Source: Gallionellaceae bacterium (GTDB taxonomy: Bacteria > Pseudomonadota > Gammaproteobacteria > Burkholderiales > Gallionellaceae). Taken from it: a DNA stretch of 10,955 nucleotides. Below, in pieces: positions 3,951 through 10,353 of the stretch; the first letter of the stretch is position 1, and each line of letters starts with the position of its first letter. Below the pieces are notes generated by a model. That model was given only the letters and a program-made list of their open reading frames with translations. It was not told the origin of the DNA and did not search any database. The stretch is taken from positions 3,822-14,776 of the forward strand of contig DMCN01000047.1 of the NCBI GenBank assembly GCA_003445795.1. Direction: 5' to 3'. A program made the position numbers and the translations under genes.

Positions 3951-6416
3951 GTGCTGGTATACACGTCCACAAAAGCAGAGTTTCTTGATGATGTCCGTTC
4001 TAACATCATTGACAATAAAATCCTCTCCTCGTTTCAACGCCATCTTGGGCGTACCACAAATAAGAACGAAATCACCTCTTGGCGCAACTCCATGCTCTAT
4101 ATGAGCCAAGTGCTTGCAGATGATGAAATTCCGGGAAACTCCGGCGTAGCAATCGAATATACGCTTCCACAAACTACCAAGCGCATAGACTTCATCCTCA
4201 CTGGTAAGGGGGCGGATCAACAATCCACTGCCATCATTATTGAGCTCAAGCAGTGGGAGAGCGTTCTGGCAACTTCCATGGATGGTGTTGTTAGAACATT
4301 TGTCGGCGGCGCGGAGCGAGAAGTTAGTCATCCCTCGTATCAAGCATGGACTTATGCCGCGCTTCTGGAAGACTTTAACGAAACAGTGCAGCAGGAAAAC
4401 ATCGGTCTGCAGCCCTGCGCCTATTTACACAATTGTGTATCAGACGAAGTAATCAATGCACCTTTCTATGCTGACCATACCCGAAAGGCGCCAGCATTCC
4501 TTCGCAAAGACGCCCAAAAACTAGCTGAGTTCATCAAGCACCACGTTAAATACGGTGACTCCTGCGAAGTAATGTATCGAATCGATAAAGGCAGAATCCG
4601 GCCATCCAAAAGTCTTGCTGACAAGCTGGCATCGTTATTGAAAGGCAACCAGGAATTCTTGATGATCGACGATCAGAAGATCGTCTATGAAACAGCTCTG
4701 TCCTTGACGAGGAGGGCGACAGTCAAAGACAAACATGTGCTTATTGTTGAGGGTGGCCCCGGTACGGGAAAGTCAGTGGTGGCGGTGAATCTATTGGTGG
4801 CGTTAACTAAGGACCAACTGCTCACACAGTATGTCACCAAGAATGCCGCGCCCCGGACTGTTTATGCCTCGCTACTAACAGGTTCATTTCGAAAAAGTCA
4901 CATTGATAATCTATTCAAGGGCTCGGGCGTATATACAGATACAGCGGCCAATGTGTTTGATGCACTGATTGTTGATGAAGCACACCGGCTTAACGAGAAG
5001 TCCGGTATGTTCCAAAATTTGGGTGAAAACCAGATCAAGGAAATTATCAATGCTGCAAAGTTCAGTGTTTTCTTCATCGATGAAGATCAGAAAGTCACCT
5101 TCAAGGATATTGGTGAGACAGGCACAATCAAGGATTGGGCCAAACGACTGGGCGCTTCTGTCCATCAACTGGAATTGCAATCCCAATTCCGTTGTAACGG
5201 ATCGGATGGTTATCTTGCTTGGATAGATAACACATTGGAAGTTAGAGAAACCGCCAATGAAACCCTAGAGGGGATCAACTATGACTTTCAGGTTTTTGAT
5301 TCTCCAAGCGAGCTGCGTGATGCAATCTATGCGAAGAATCGCATTAACAACAAGGCTCGAATAGTTGCGGGATATTGCTGGGATTGGATCAGCAAGAACG
5401 ATGCGAGATTGAAAGATATATCCATCGAAGAGCATAGCTTTGCGATGAAATGGAATCTCGCTAGCGATGGCAATCTATGGATACTTAAGCCGGACTCGGT
5501 GAATGAAGTAGGTTGTATTCATACCTGCCAAGGTCTTGAAACTGATTACATCGGCGTGATTATTGGTTCGGATTTTGTTTTTCGTGATGGTTTGGCTGTA
5601 ACTGACGCAAGCAAGCGGGCCAAAACGGATGCATCAATTAAAGGGTACAAGTCACTGCTCAGGGAAAACCCAAGTGCGGCTAAACAAAAGGCAGATGCAA
5701 TCATCAAGAATACTTACCGTACCCTTATGACCCGCGGTATGAAAGGGTGTTACATCTATTGCACAGATAAAGAAACGAATGCCTGGTTTAAACAGGCGAT
5801 GGGTAGAGCTGCGCAGGATTATCAAGAAGCTGCTGAAACTGAAAGGCAGATGATTGAGAGAAGTCAGGCAAGTAATGACAATCAATATGAGGGATTAACT
5901 CTCCGGTTGCTCAAGACCGATGAAGTCAAACCCTATCAAAATTCTGTACCTATTTATGACCTAGCCATTGCTGCCGGGCTGTTTAGTGAGCTGCAAGTGG
6001 TGGATGAGGTGCCGCTGGTTGGCGATGCAAACCTTGAGCAGTACCAGTGGGTGGAACTGCCAGATAGCTTCCGAATTCACTCTGGTCAGTTTGTTGCGAG
6101 AGTTGTCGGTGAGTCGATGAACAAACGCATTCCAAATGGGGCGTGGTGTCTTTTTAGCTTAAACCCGGTTGGATCAAGGCAAGGGAAAATCGTCTTGGTG
6201 CAGCACCGTAGCATTGATGATCCAGACACGGGCGGGCACTACACGATCAAGATTTATCAGAGTGAGAAAGTTGTTGATGGGGTAGGTGGTTGGAAGCACA
6301 CTCGAATAACTCTCAGCCCTTCTTCAGTTGATCCAAGTTACAAGCCGATTGTTTTTGATGCTGAAAGTGATAACGATCTGGTCGTTATTGCAGAGCTAAT
6401 TGCGGTCTTGGGGTAG
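3951..6416 (+). CDS. PD-(D/E)XK nuclease / DUF2075 helicase / LexA-S24 peptidase fusion
   Basis: An 821-residue multidomain protein starting at GTG, with GGGAG at 3941-3945. (1) Residues about 60-110: nuclease-like core with E69, D80 and E98-x-K100 (RIDFIL, then IIELKQW), the PD-(D/E)XK pattern. (2) Residues about 260-615: DUF2075/Schlafen-group helicase with Walker A GGPGTGKS (268-275), Walker B VDEAH (341-345), a QSQFRC motif, CQGLE (526-530), and a final TRGMKG (594-599) with the motif VI arginine R595. (3) Residues about 700-821: an S24 peptidase-like domain with the nucleophile in GESM (S722) and a candidate general base K767 in YTIKIY, as in LexA/UmuD; no DNA-binding helix-turn-helix accompanies it. 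Catalytic residues of all three domains appear intact. The S24 part may respond to RecA-ssDNA or cut the protein itself; both are inferences. Lower GC than the flanking genes hints at transfer. Confidence 0.88.
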   Translation: MLVYTSTKAEFLDDVRSNIIDNKILSSFQRHLGRTTNKNEITSWRNSMLYMSQVLADDEIPGNSGVAIEYTLPQTTKRIDFILTGKGADQQSTAIIIELKQWESVLATSMDGVVRTFVGGAEREVSHPSYQAWTYAALLEDFNETVQQENIGLQPCAYLHNCVSDEVINAPFYADHTRKAPAFLRKDAQKLAEFIKHHVKYGDSCEVMYRIDKGRIRPSKSLADKLASLLKGNQEFLMIDDQKIVYETALSLTRRATVKDKHVLIVEGGPGTGKSVVAVNLLVALTKDQLLTQYVTKNAAPRTVYASLLTGSFRKSHIDNLFKGSGVYTDTAANVFDALIVDEAHRLNEKSGMFQNLGENQIKEIINAAKFSVFFIDEDQKVTFKDIGETGTIKDWAKRLGASVHQLELQSQFRCNGSDGYLAWIDNTLEVRETANETLEGINYDFQVFDSPSELRDAIYAKNRINNKARIVAGYCWDWISKNDARLKDISIEEHSFAMKWNLASDGNLWILKPDSVNEVGCIHTCQGLETDYIGVIIGSDFVFRDGLAVTDASKRAKTDASIKGYKSLLRENPSAAKQKADAIIKNTYRTLMTRGMKGCYIYCTDKETNAWFKQAMGRAAQDYQEAAETERQMIERSQASNDNQYEGLTLRLLKTDEVKPYQNSVPIYDLAIAAGLFSELQVVDEVPLVGDANLEQYQWVELPDSFRIHSGQFVARVVGESMNKRIPNGAWCLFSLNPVGSRQGKIVLVQHRSIDDPDTGGHYTIKIYQSEKVVDGVGGWKHTRITLSPSSVDPSYKPIVFDAESDNDLVVIAELIAVLG

Positions 6417-6469
6417 GTTGGTTTGCAGCACGCCGAGTTTTTGGTCAGATAACTTCTGGGGAATGCTAA

Positions 6470-7303
6470 ATGGCAAGAAAAAGAAAGCAGGGCGTATTCG
6501 AAGCCTTGATAGATATTGCAGCCATGCTTCCGTGGTGGGTGGGTGTTCTTCTCGCGCTCATCGCGTATATCGTCTTGCATCACTATGCGACAGCGGTGAT
6601 CGCGCAGCCAACTTCGGTCGCGCAACTTGGCGCTAACGTCGGGAGTCAACTCGGCAAGTCGCTTGCCACGATTGGGCAATATCTATTGCCTTTAGCCTTC
6701 GTTATTGGCGCTGGCATCTCGGCATATGGGCAGCAAAAGCGTTCAAGGTTGTTTGCTGACGTTCAGGCAGGCTCGGGAGCTTCTGTTTTGAACGGTATGA
6801 CCTGGCAGGAATTCGAGATGCTGGTGGGCGAAGCGTTTCGACGCGGCGGCTATTCGGTGGGTGAGACTGGCGGTGGTGGGGCGGATGGCGGCATTGATCT
6901 GGTCCTGCGCAAGGACGGCGAGAAATATCTGGTGCAATGCAAACAGTGGCGTGCATACAAAGTTGGCGTTCCCATCATCCGCGAGTTGTACGGGGCGATG
7001 GCGGCAGCGGGTGCGGCTGGCGGTTTTGTGGTGACCTCAGGCGTCTATACACAGGAAGCAAAAGATTTTGCAGCGGGGCGCAATATCGATTTGATAGACG
7101 GTGTCGAGTTGCACGAGATTATCAAGCAAGTGCAGCCTGTCAGTTCACATGAAGAAAAAATACTGTCAATGACCGGGCAGCTATGCCCCAAGTGCGGCAG
7201 CCTGATGGTTATGCGAACTGCCAAGCAGGGGATGAACATCGGCAAGAACTTCTGGGGCTGTCCCAATTATCCGCAATGCCGGGGGACAGTGCCGATTGAT
7301 TGA
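6470..7303 (+). CDS. Membrane-anchored Mrr-like restriction endonuclease with zinc finger
   Basis: A 277-residue protein in three parts. Two hydrophobic segments (residues about 21-38 and 70-87) would anchor it in the inner membrane. Residues about 108-220 are an Mrr-type PD-(D/E)XK nuclease: NGMTWQEFE at the start, then GGADGGIDLVL with D143, and VQCKQW, where Q156-x-K158 replaces E-x-K as in many Mrr proteins. Residues 239-270 are a topoisomerase-type zinc ribbon (C239-x2-C242, C264-x5-C270, with WGCPNYPQC). A GGGGA Shine-Dalgarno supports the ATG. It lies 53 nt after the nuclease-helicase gene with no terminator between, so co-transcription is possible. Mrr enzymes cut modified or foreign DNA; membrane anchoring fits attack on DNA as it enters. 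Similar stand-alone genes are common outside defence loci, so membership of this operon is not proved. Confidence 0.9.
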   Translation: MARKRKQGVFEALIDIAAMLPWWVGVLLALIAYIVLHHYATAVIAQPTSVAQLGANVGSQLGKSLATIGQYLLPLAFVIGAGISAYGQQKRSRLFADVQAGSGASVLNGMTWQEFEMLVGEAFRRGGYSVGETGGGGADGGIDLVLRKDGEKYLVQCKQWRAYKVGVPIIRELYGAMAAAGAAGGFVVTSGVYTQEAKDFAAGRNIDLIDGVELHEIIKQVQPVSSHEEKILSMTGQLCPKCGSLMVMRTAKQGMNIGKNFWGCPNYPQCRGTVPID

Positions 7304-7312
7304 ATGCGGCTT

Positions 7313-7522
7313 CTAATAATGCGGCGGCCTCTCATTCGCCGCTGACTTGCCGTCATTCCCCGCTTCAGCCAGCGACCGCATTTGTCCCGCGAGCGCTTCG
7401 CAGACCGCTTCAAGCCGTTCGATCTTTTGTTGCTGCATATAGACCGTCTTGTTCAGTTCGTCGATCTGGTCTTCCTGGAAGCTGATCTTGGCTTCGATGT
7501 TCTCTAGTCGTTCTTCAGTCAT
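7313..7522 (-). CDS. slyX: SlyX-family protein
   Basis: A 69-residue protein with the SlyX layout: a coiled coil over residues about 3-50 (heptad-like EERLENIEAKISFQEDQIDE, then LNKTVYMQQQKIERLE) and the family's terminal PPHY. AGGA (on the minus strand, 7530-7533) lies 7 nt before the ATG. The cellular role of SlyX is unknown; in enterics it sits beside slyD. Here it is convergent with the Mrr gene, with only 9 nt between stop codons, and no clear T-tailed terminator separates them. It was probably the resident gene next to which the accessory block was placed (inference). Confidence 0.92.
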   Translation of the reverse strand: MTEERLENIEAKISFQEDQIDELNKTVYMQQQKIERLEAVCEALAGQMRSLAEAGNDGKSAANERPPHY

Positions 7523-7604
7523 GGGGTGGTCCTGGGTTCGGCGAGGGGCCGGTGAGGGTGGGCATTCTAGCGCGGGGAGGAGGGTTCATGCTTTGACTTG
7601 GAGC

Positions 7605-7896
7605 GGTCGTTCATACTTCGACAGGCTCAGTACGAACGACCTATTTGGTTTGACAAGCCTGTCCTGAGTTTATCGAAGGGCTCAGTACGAACGGGTTTTT
7701 GGGTGGTGTTCATACTTCGACAAGCTCAGTACGAACGGATTTTTTGGTTCGACAAGCTCTGATGGAACTACTAAGTATTGTCTAAGCACGATCCCCCCGT
7801 GCTAAGTCACTACTTAACCACGAACGGGTTTTTGGCTGGTCATTCACCCTTCGGCAAGCCTGTCCTGTGTCTATCGAATGGCTCAGGGCAAGCGGG
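7605..7896 (+). repeat. Cluster of degenerate dispersed intergenic repeats
   Basis: Copy 1 (7605-7641) has perfect 8-bp inverted ends GGTCGTTC/GAACGACC and an inner ACT/AGT pairing. Copy 3 (7708-7738) repeats nearly all of its core. Copies 2 (7647-7695) and 5 (7841-7894) share a longer 32-bp internal form (7654-7685 and 7855-7886, four differences). Partial copies lie at 7746-7770 and around 7819-7828. This family of TTCGACARGCTCAG elements is seen widely in intergenic DNA of proteobacteria. It fills most of the region between slyX and the BRO gene, and no supported gene lies within it. Confidence 0.8.
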
Positions 7897-7912
7897 CTTG
7901 ATGCACATCCGA

Positions 7913-7941
7913 TTGACAGCAGAACGTTCGTTCTCTACGAT
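7913..7941 (+). promoter_or_regulatory. Promoter of the BRO-N gene with a palindrome in its spacer
   Basis: TTGACA (7913-7918, exact consensus) and TACGAT (7936-7941) are 17 bp apart. Between them is AGAAC-GTTC-GTTCT (7921-7934), a symmetric operator-like site. Transcription would begin near 7948, giving a leader of about 63 nt. Confidence 0.65.
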
Positions 7942-8010
7942 GGCGCTGTTGTTCAGCATGTTCTTCCCACTACTTGGTTGGGAATAAAACAGAGCAGGAA
8001 GGAAATATCC

Positions 8011-8883
8011 ATGAGCAATAAGACCTCAGCCCCAGACGATTCTCAAAACCATCTTGTGGTTTTTCAGGAGAAGGCAATCCGCCGCTCTTGGCACAATGAG
8101 GAGTGGTGGTTCTCGGTTATCGATGTAGTGGGGGTACTTTCCGAGAGCAACAACCCTAATCGCTATTGGTCCGACTTGAAGCGGAAACTGGCTCAGGAAG
8201 CCGGATCCGTGCAACCTTACGAAAAAATCGTAAGGTTGAAACTCTCTGCTCCAGATGGTAAGCAAAGAGAGACCGATTGTGGCAATACTGAAACCTTGTT
8301 CCGCATCATCCAAGCTATCCCTTCGCCCAATGCCGAGCCGTTCAAGCGCTGGCTGGCACAGGTTGGGTATGAGCGGGTGAGGGAGATCGAGAATCCGGAA
8401 TTGGCCGGTGCTCGCGCCCGCGAACTTTACCAAGCCAAGGGTTATCCGCAGGCGTGGATCGAGAAACGGTTACGCTCGATCTCCATTCGCGGCGAACTGA
8501 CAGATGAATGGAAAACGCGCGGTGTTCAAGAGGGGAGGGAATATTCCATCCTCACAGCCGAGATCGCTCGCGCTACCTTCGGAGTCACGCCGGATGCGCA
8601 CAGTCGGCTGAAAGGGTTGGATAGGGTCAAGACGGGCAACAATCTGCGTGACCACATGACCGATCTGGAGTTGATCTTTACCATGCTGGGCGAGGCAGGT
8701 ACCACAGAGATCGCCCGCCGCAAAGATGCTGTTGGTTTTATCGATAACCGTACAGCGGCGAAAGAGGGAGGTACGATCGCCGGTGATGCGCGCAAGGCGC
8801 TGGAAGCAAAAACGGGTAAGAAGGTGGTGAGTGGTGAGAATTATCTGCCGCCCGGCAAGCGGAAAGGTGTGGCGAAGAAGTAA
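8011..8883 (+). CDS. BRO-N domain protein, phage antirepressor-like
   Basis: A 290-residue protein. Residues about 13-125 form a Bro-N domain (VVFQEKAIRRSWHNEEWWFS, then VIDVVGVL), a DNA-binding module known from baculovirus BRO proteins and phage antirepressors. The rest (residues 126-290) matches the long C-terminal region usual in bacterial stand-alone members: YQAKGYPQAWIEKR, EYSILTAEI, LRDHMTDLELIFTMLGEA, and an ending KTGKKVVSGENYL. The start at 8011 is chosen because AGGAAGGA lies just upstream and the family begins here; the in-frame ATG at 7867 would start inside a dispersed repeat and upstream of the promoter. These genes are often found in mobile or defence regions and their role is unknown; DinD of E. 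coli is a distant, SOS-induced Bro-N protein. It has its own promoter and terminator. Confidence 0.88.
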   Translation: MSNKTSAPDDSQNHLVVFQEKAIRRSWHNEEWWFSVIDVVGVLSESNNPNRYWSDLKRKLAQEAGSVQPYEKIVRLKLSAPDGKQRETDCGNTETLFRIIQAIPSPNAEPFKRWLAQVGYERVREIENPELAGARARELYQAKGYPQAWIEKRLRSISIRGELTDEWKTRGVQEGREYSILTAEIARATFGVTPDAHSRLKGLDRVKTGNNLRDHMTDLELIFTMLGEAGTTEIARRKDAVGFIDNRTAAKEGGTIAGDARKALEAKTGKKVVSGENYLPPGKRKGVAKK

Positions 8884-8920
8884 TTCGACTGAGTGATCTT
8901 CCTCTGCGAATCGTTCACTG

Positions 8921-8948
8921 AAAGCCTCGCCACCCCGCGGGGCTTTTT
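8921..8948 (+). terminator. Rho-independent terminator of the BRO-N gene
   Basis: AAAGCCTCGC (8921-8930) pairs with GCGGGGCTTT (8937-8946) with one wobble, a CACCCC loop and a T5 run. It closes the gene 38 bp after its stop. Confidence 0.9.
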
Positions 8949-8953
8949 CATTT

Positions 8954-8993
8954 TCTTTACGCTGTCTTCACGTGTTCTTCACGCAGAATTTAC
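8954..8993 (+). promoter_or_regulatory. Four TTYAC repeats at 11-bp steps
   Basis: TTTAC, TTCAC, TTCAC and TTTAC begin at 8956, 8967, 8978 and 8989, exactly 11 bp apart; the first three extend to TCTTYACG. Direct repeats with an 11-bp period are the usual binding pattern of OmpR/PhoB-family response regulators. The identity of the regulator is unknown. Confidence 0.5.
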
Positions 8994-9019
8994 ATTCAAC
9001 ACCAGTCACTTGCGCCGTC

Positions 9020-9038
9020 TCCACAATCAAATTGTGGA
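9020..9038. promoter_or_regulatory. Palindrome, candidate enhancer site for an NtrC-type activator
   Basis: TCCACAAT-CAA-ATTGTGGA is a perfect 8-bp inverted repeat centred about 158 bp before the predicted start of transcription. HoxA/HupR-type activators of hydrogenase operons bind such distal sites. The same bases nearly match an IHF site (AATCAA followed by TGG), which is an alternative. Confidence 0.5.
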
Positions 9039-9160
9039 CATGCTCTTTCCATTCAAAACGAATTAGCGGGCGATTCCGACTCGTTCCCAAAAAATAGCCA
9101 TTCATCCCGAATCCCTCTGCAAAGCCCTTCCCATAAGGCTTTGAGAGCCGCCGGTTTCTG

Positions 9161-9176
9161 TGGCACAGAACTTGTT
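9161..9176 (+). promoter_or_regulatory. Sigma-54-type promoter of the hydrogenase operon
   Basis: TGGCACAGAACTTGTT matches the -24/-12 consensus (TGGCAC-N5-TTGC) with GG and GT 10 bp apart; the only weak point is T in place of the usual C at -12. Predicted transcription start is near 9187. The hydrogenase promoter of Cupriavidus necator is of this class. Confidence 0.6.
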
Positions 9177-9198
9177 ATGTATCCGGTGCAAGGATGAT

Positions 9199-9218
9199 TT
9201 CCGTTGGGGCTAACGGAA
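9199..9218 (+). other. Leader stem-loop before the hydrogenase genes
   Basis: TTCCGTT-GGGGCT-AACGGAA is a perfect 7-bp hairpin with a 6-nt loop, inside the predicted 5' leader about 32 nt before the Shine-Dalgarno. It may stabilise the mRNA or control translation (inference). Confidence 0.5.
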
Positions 9219-9262
9219 GATCGTGCAGAGAGAGCCTGAGCCGATAGACAAGGGAGAGAGAA

Positions 9263-10351
9263 ATGTCCACAGAAACATTTTACGAAGTGATGCGGAGGCA
9301 GGGGATTTCGCGTCGCAGTTTTTTGAAATTCTGCAGCCTGACTGCAGCATCGCTGGGTCTGGCGCCGACGATGGCACCGCAGATCGCGCATGCGATGGAA
9401 ACCAAACCGCGCACACCGGTGATCTGGCTGCACGGTCTGGAATGCACCTGCTGTTCCGAATCTTTCATCCGCTCCGCGCACCCGCTGGCTAAGGACGTGG
9501 TGCTGTCCATGCTCTCGCTGGACTACGACGACACGCTGATGGCCGCGGCCGGACACCAGGCCGAAGAGATCATTGCCGAGATACGCAAGAAGTACAAAGG
9601 CAACTTCATTCTGGCGGTGGAAGGCAATCCGCCGCTGAACGAAGACGGCATGTTCTGTATCCACGGCGGCCGTCCCTTCGTCGAGGTGCTGAAAGAAACG
9701 GCGGCTGATGCGAAAGCGATCATCTCCTGGGGCGCATGCGCCTCTTGGGGTTGCGTGCAGGCGGCGAAGCCGAATCCCACGCGTGCCACACCGGTACACA
9801 AAGTCATCACCGACAAACCCATCATCAAAGTGCCGGGCTGCCCGCCCATCGCCGAGGTGATGACGGCCGTGGTGACCTACATGCTGACCTTCGACCGCAT
9901 CCCCGAGCTGGATCGCCAGGGTCGTCCGAAGATGTTCTACGGCCAGCGCATCCACGACAAATGCTATCGCCGTCCGCACTTCGATGCCGGCCAGTTCGTC
10001 GAAGAGTGGGATGACGAAGCCGCTCGCAAAGGTTACTGCCTTTACAAGATGGGCTGCAAAGGCCCCACCACCTACAACGCCTGTTCGACAGTGCGCTGGA
10101 ACGGCGGCGTGTCCTTCCCCATCCAGTCCGGTCACGGTTGCATCGGTTGTTCCGAAGATGGCTTCTGGGACAAGGGCGGTTTCTACGACCGCGTCACCGA
10201 CATCAAGCAGTTCGGCGTGGAATCGAATGCGGATGCGGTGGGCGGCACCGTGGCCGGTATCGCGGGTGCGGCAGTGGTCGCACACGCGGCAGTCAGCGCG
10301 CTCACCAAGGCGCGCGGCGGTAAAGATGATCAGAACAAGGGAGGCAAATAA
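9263..10351 (+). CDS. hoxK: [NiFe] uptake hydrogenase small subunit, oxygen-tolerant type
   Basis: A 362-residue electron-transfer subunit (also named hupS or hyaA) of a group 1d membrane-bound hydrogenase. It passes electrons from H2 oxidation through three Fe-S clusters to a cytochrome b. A Tat signal (SRRSFLK at residues 16-22) ends at AHA (42-44), so the folded heterodimer is exported to the periplasm. With M45 as mature residue 1, the proximal-cluster cysteines are C17, C19, C20, C115, C120 and C149. C19 and C120 are the two extra cysteines that support the [4Fe-3S] cluster of oxygen-tolerant enzymes; standard enzymes have glycine there. Cysteines and a histidine for the other clusters follow (HDKCYRRP, GYCLYKMGC, GCIGCSEDGFWD). 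Residues about 324-346 are a membrane anchor helix rich in Ala, Gly and Val. AGGGAG sits 6 nt before the ATG. The large-subunit gene starts 2 nt after the stop. Confidence 0.96.
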   Translation: MSTETFYEVMRRQGISRRSFLKFCSLTAASLGLAPTMAPQIAHAMETKPRTPVIWLHGLECTCCSESFIRSAHPLAKDVVLSMLSLDYDDTLMAAAGHQAEEIIAEIRKKYKGNFILAVEGNPPLNEDGMFCIHGGRPFVEVLKETAADAKAIISWGACASWGCVQAAKPNPTRATPVHKVITDKPIIKVPGCPPIAEVMTAVVTYMLTFDRIPELDRQGRPKMFYGQRIHDKCYRRPHFDAGQFVEEWDDEAARKGYCLYKMGCKGPTTYNACSTVRWNGGVSFPIQSGHGCIGCSEDGFWDKGGFYDRVTDIKQFGVESNADAVGGTVAGIAGAAVVAHAAVSALTKARGGKDDQNKGGK

Positions 10352-10353
10352 TC

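Larger units (their letters stand above)
8949..9262. other. Hydrogenase upstream regulatory region
   Basis: About 310 bp without a gene. It contains an 11-bp-phased repeat array (8954-8993), a palindrome (9020-9038), an inverted repeat CAAAGCC/GGCTTTG (9120-9126, 9137-9143), a sigma-54-like promoter (9161-9176) and a leader hairpin (9199-9218). A long frame on the opposite strand of the hydrogenase gene is a shadow. Confidence 0.6.

Noticed and set aside
7321..7342. GCGGCG/CGCCGC hairpin as terminator between the Mrr and slyX genes
   Set aside because: It lies within slyX and has no T run on either strand.
7605..7896. CRISPR array
   Set aside because: Repeat units differ in length and sequence, spacing is irregular and the units have their own inverted ends; they match a dispersed intergenic repeat.
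7867..8010. Longer N-terminus for the BRO-N protein from the ATG at 7867
   Set aside because: That start lies in repeat DNA upstream of the promoter, without a Shine-Dalgarno; the family's start and a good ribosome site are at 8011.
9053..10285. 410-residue frame on the minus strand opposite the hydrogenase small subunit
   Set aside because: It is a codon-bias shadow of a certain gene, rich in His and Arg, with no recognisable domain.
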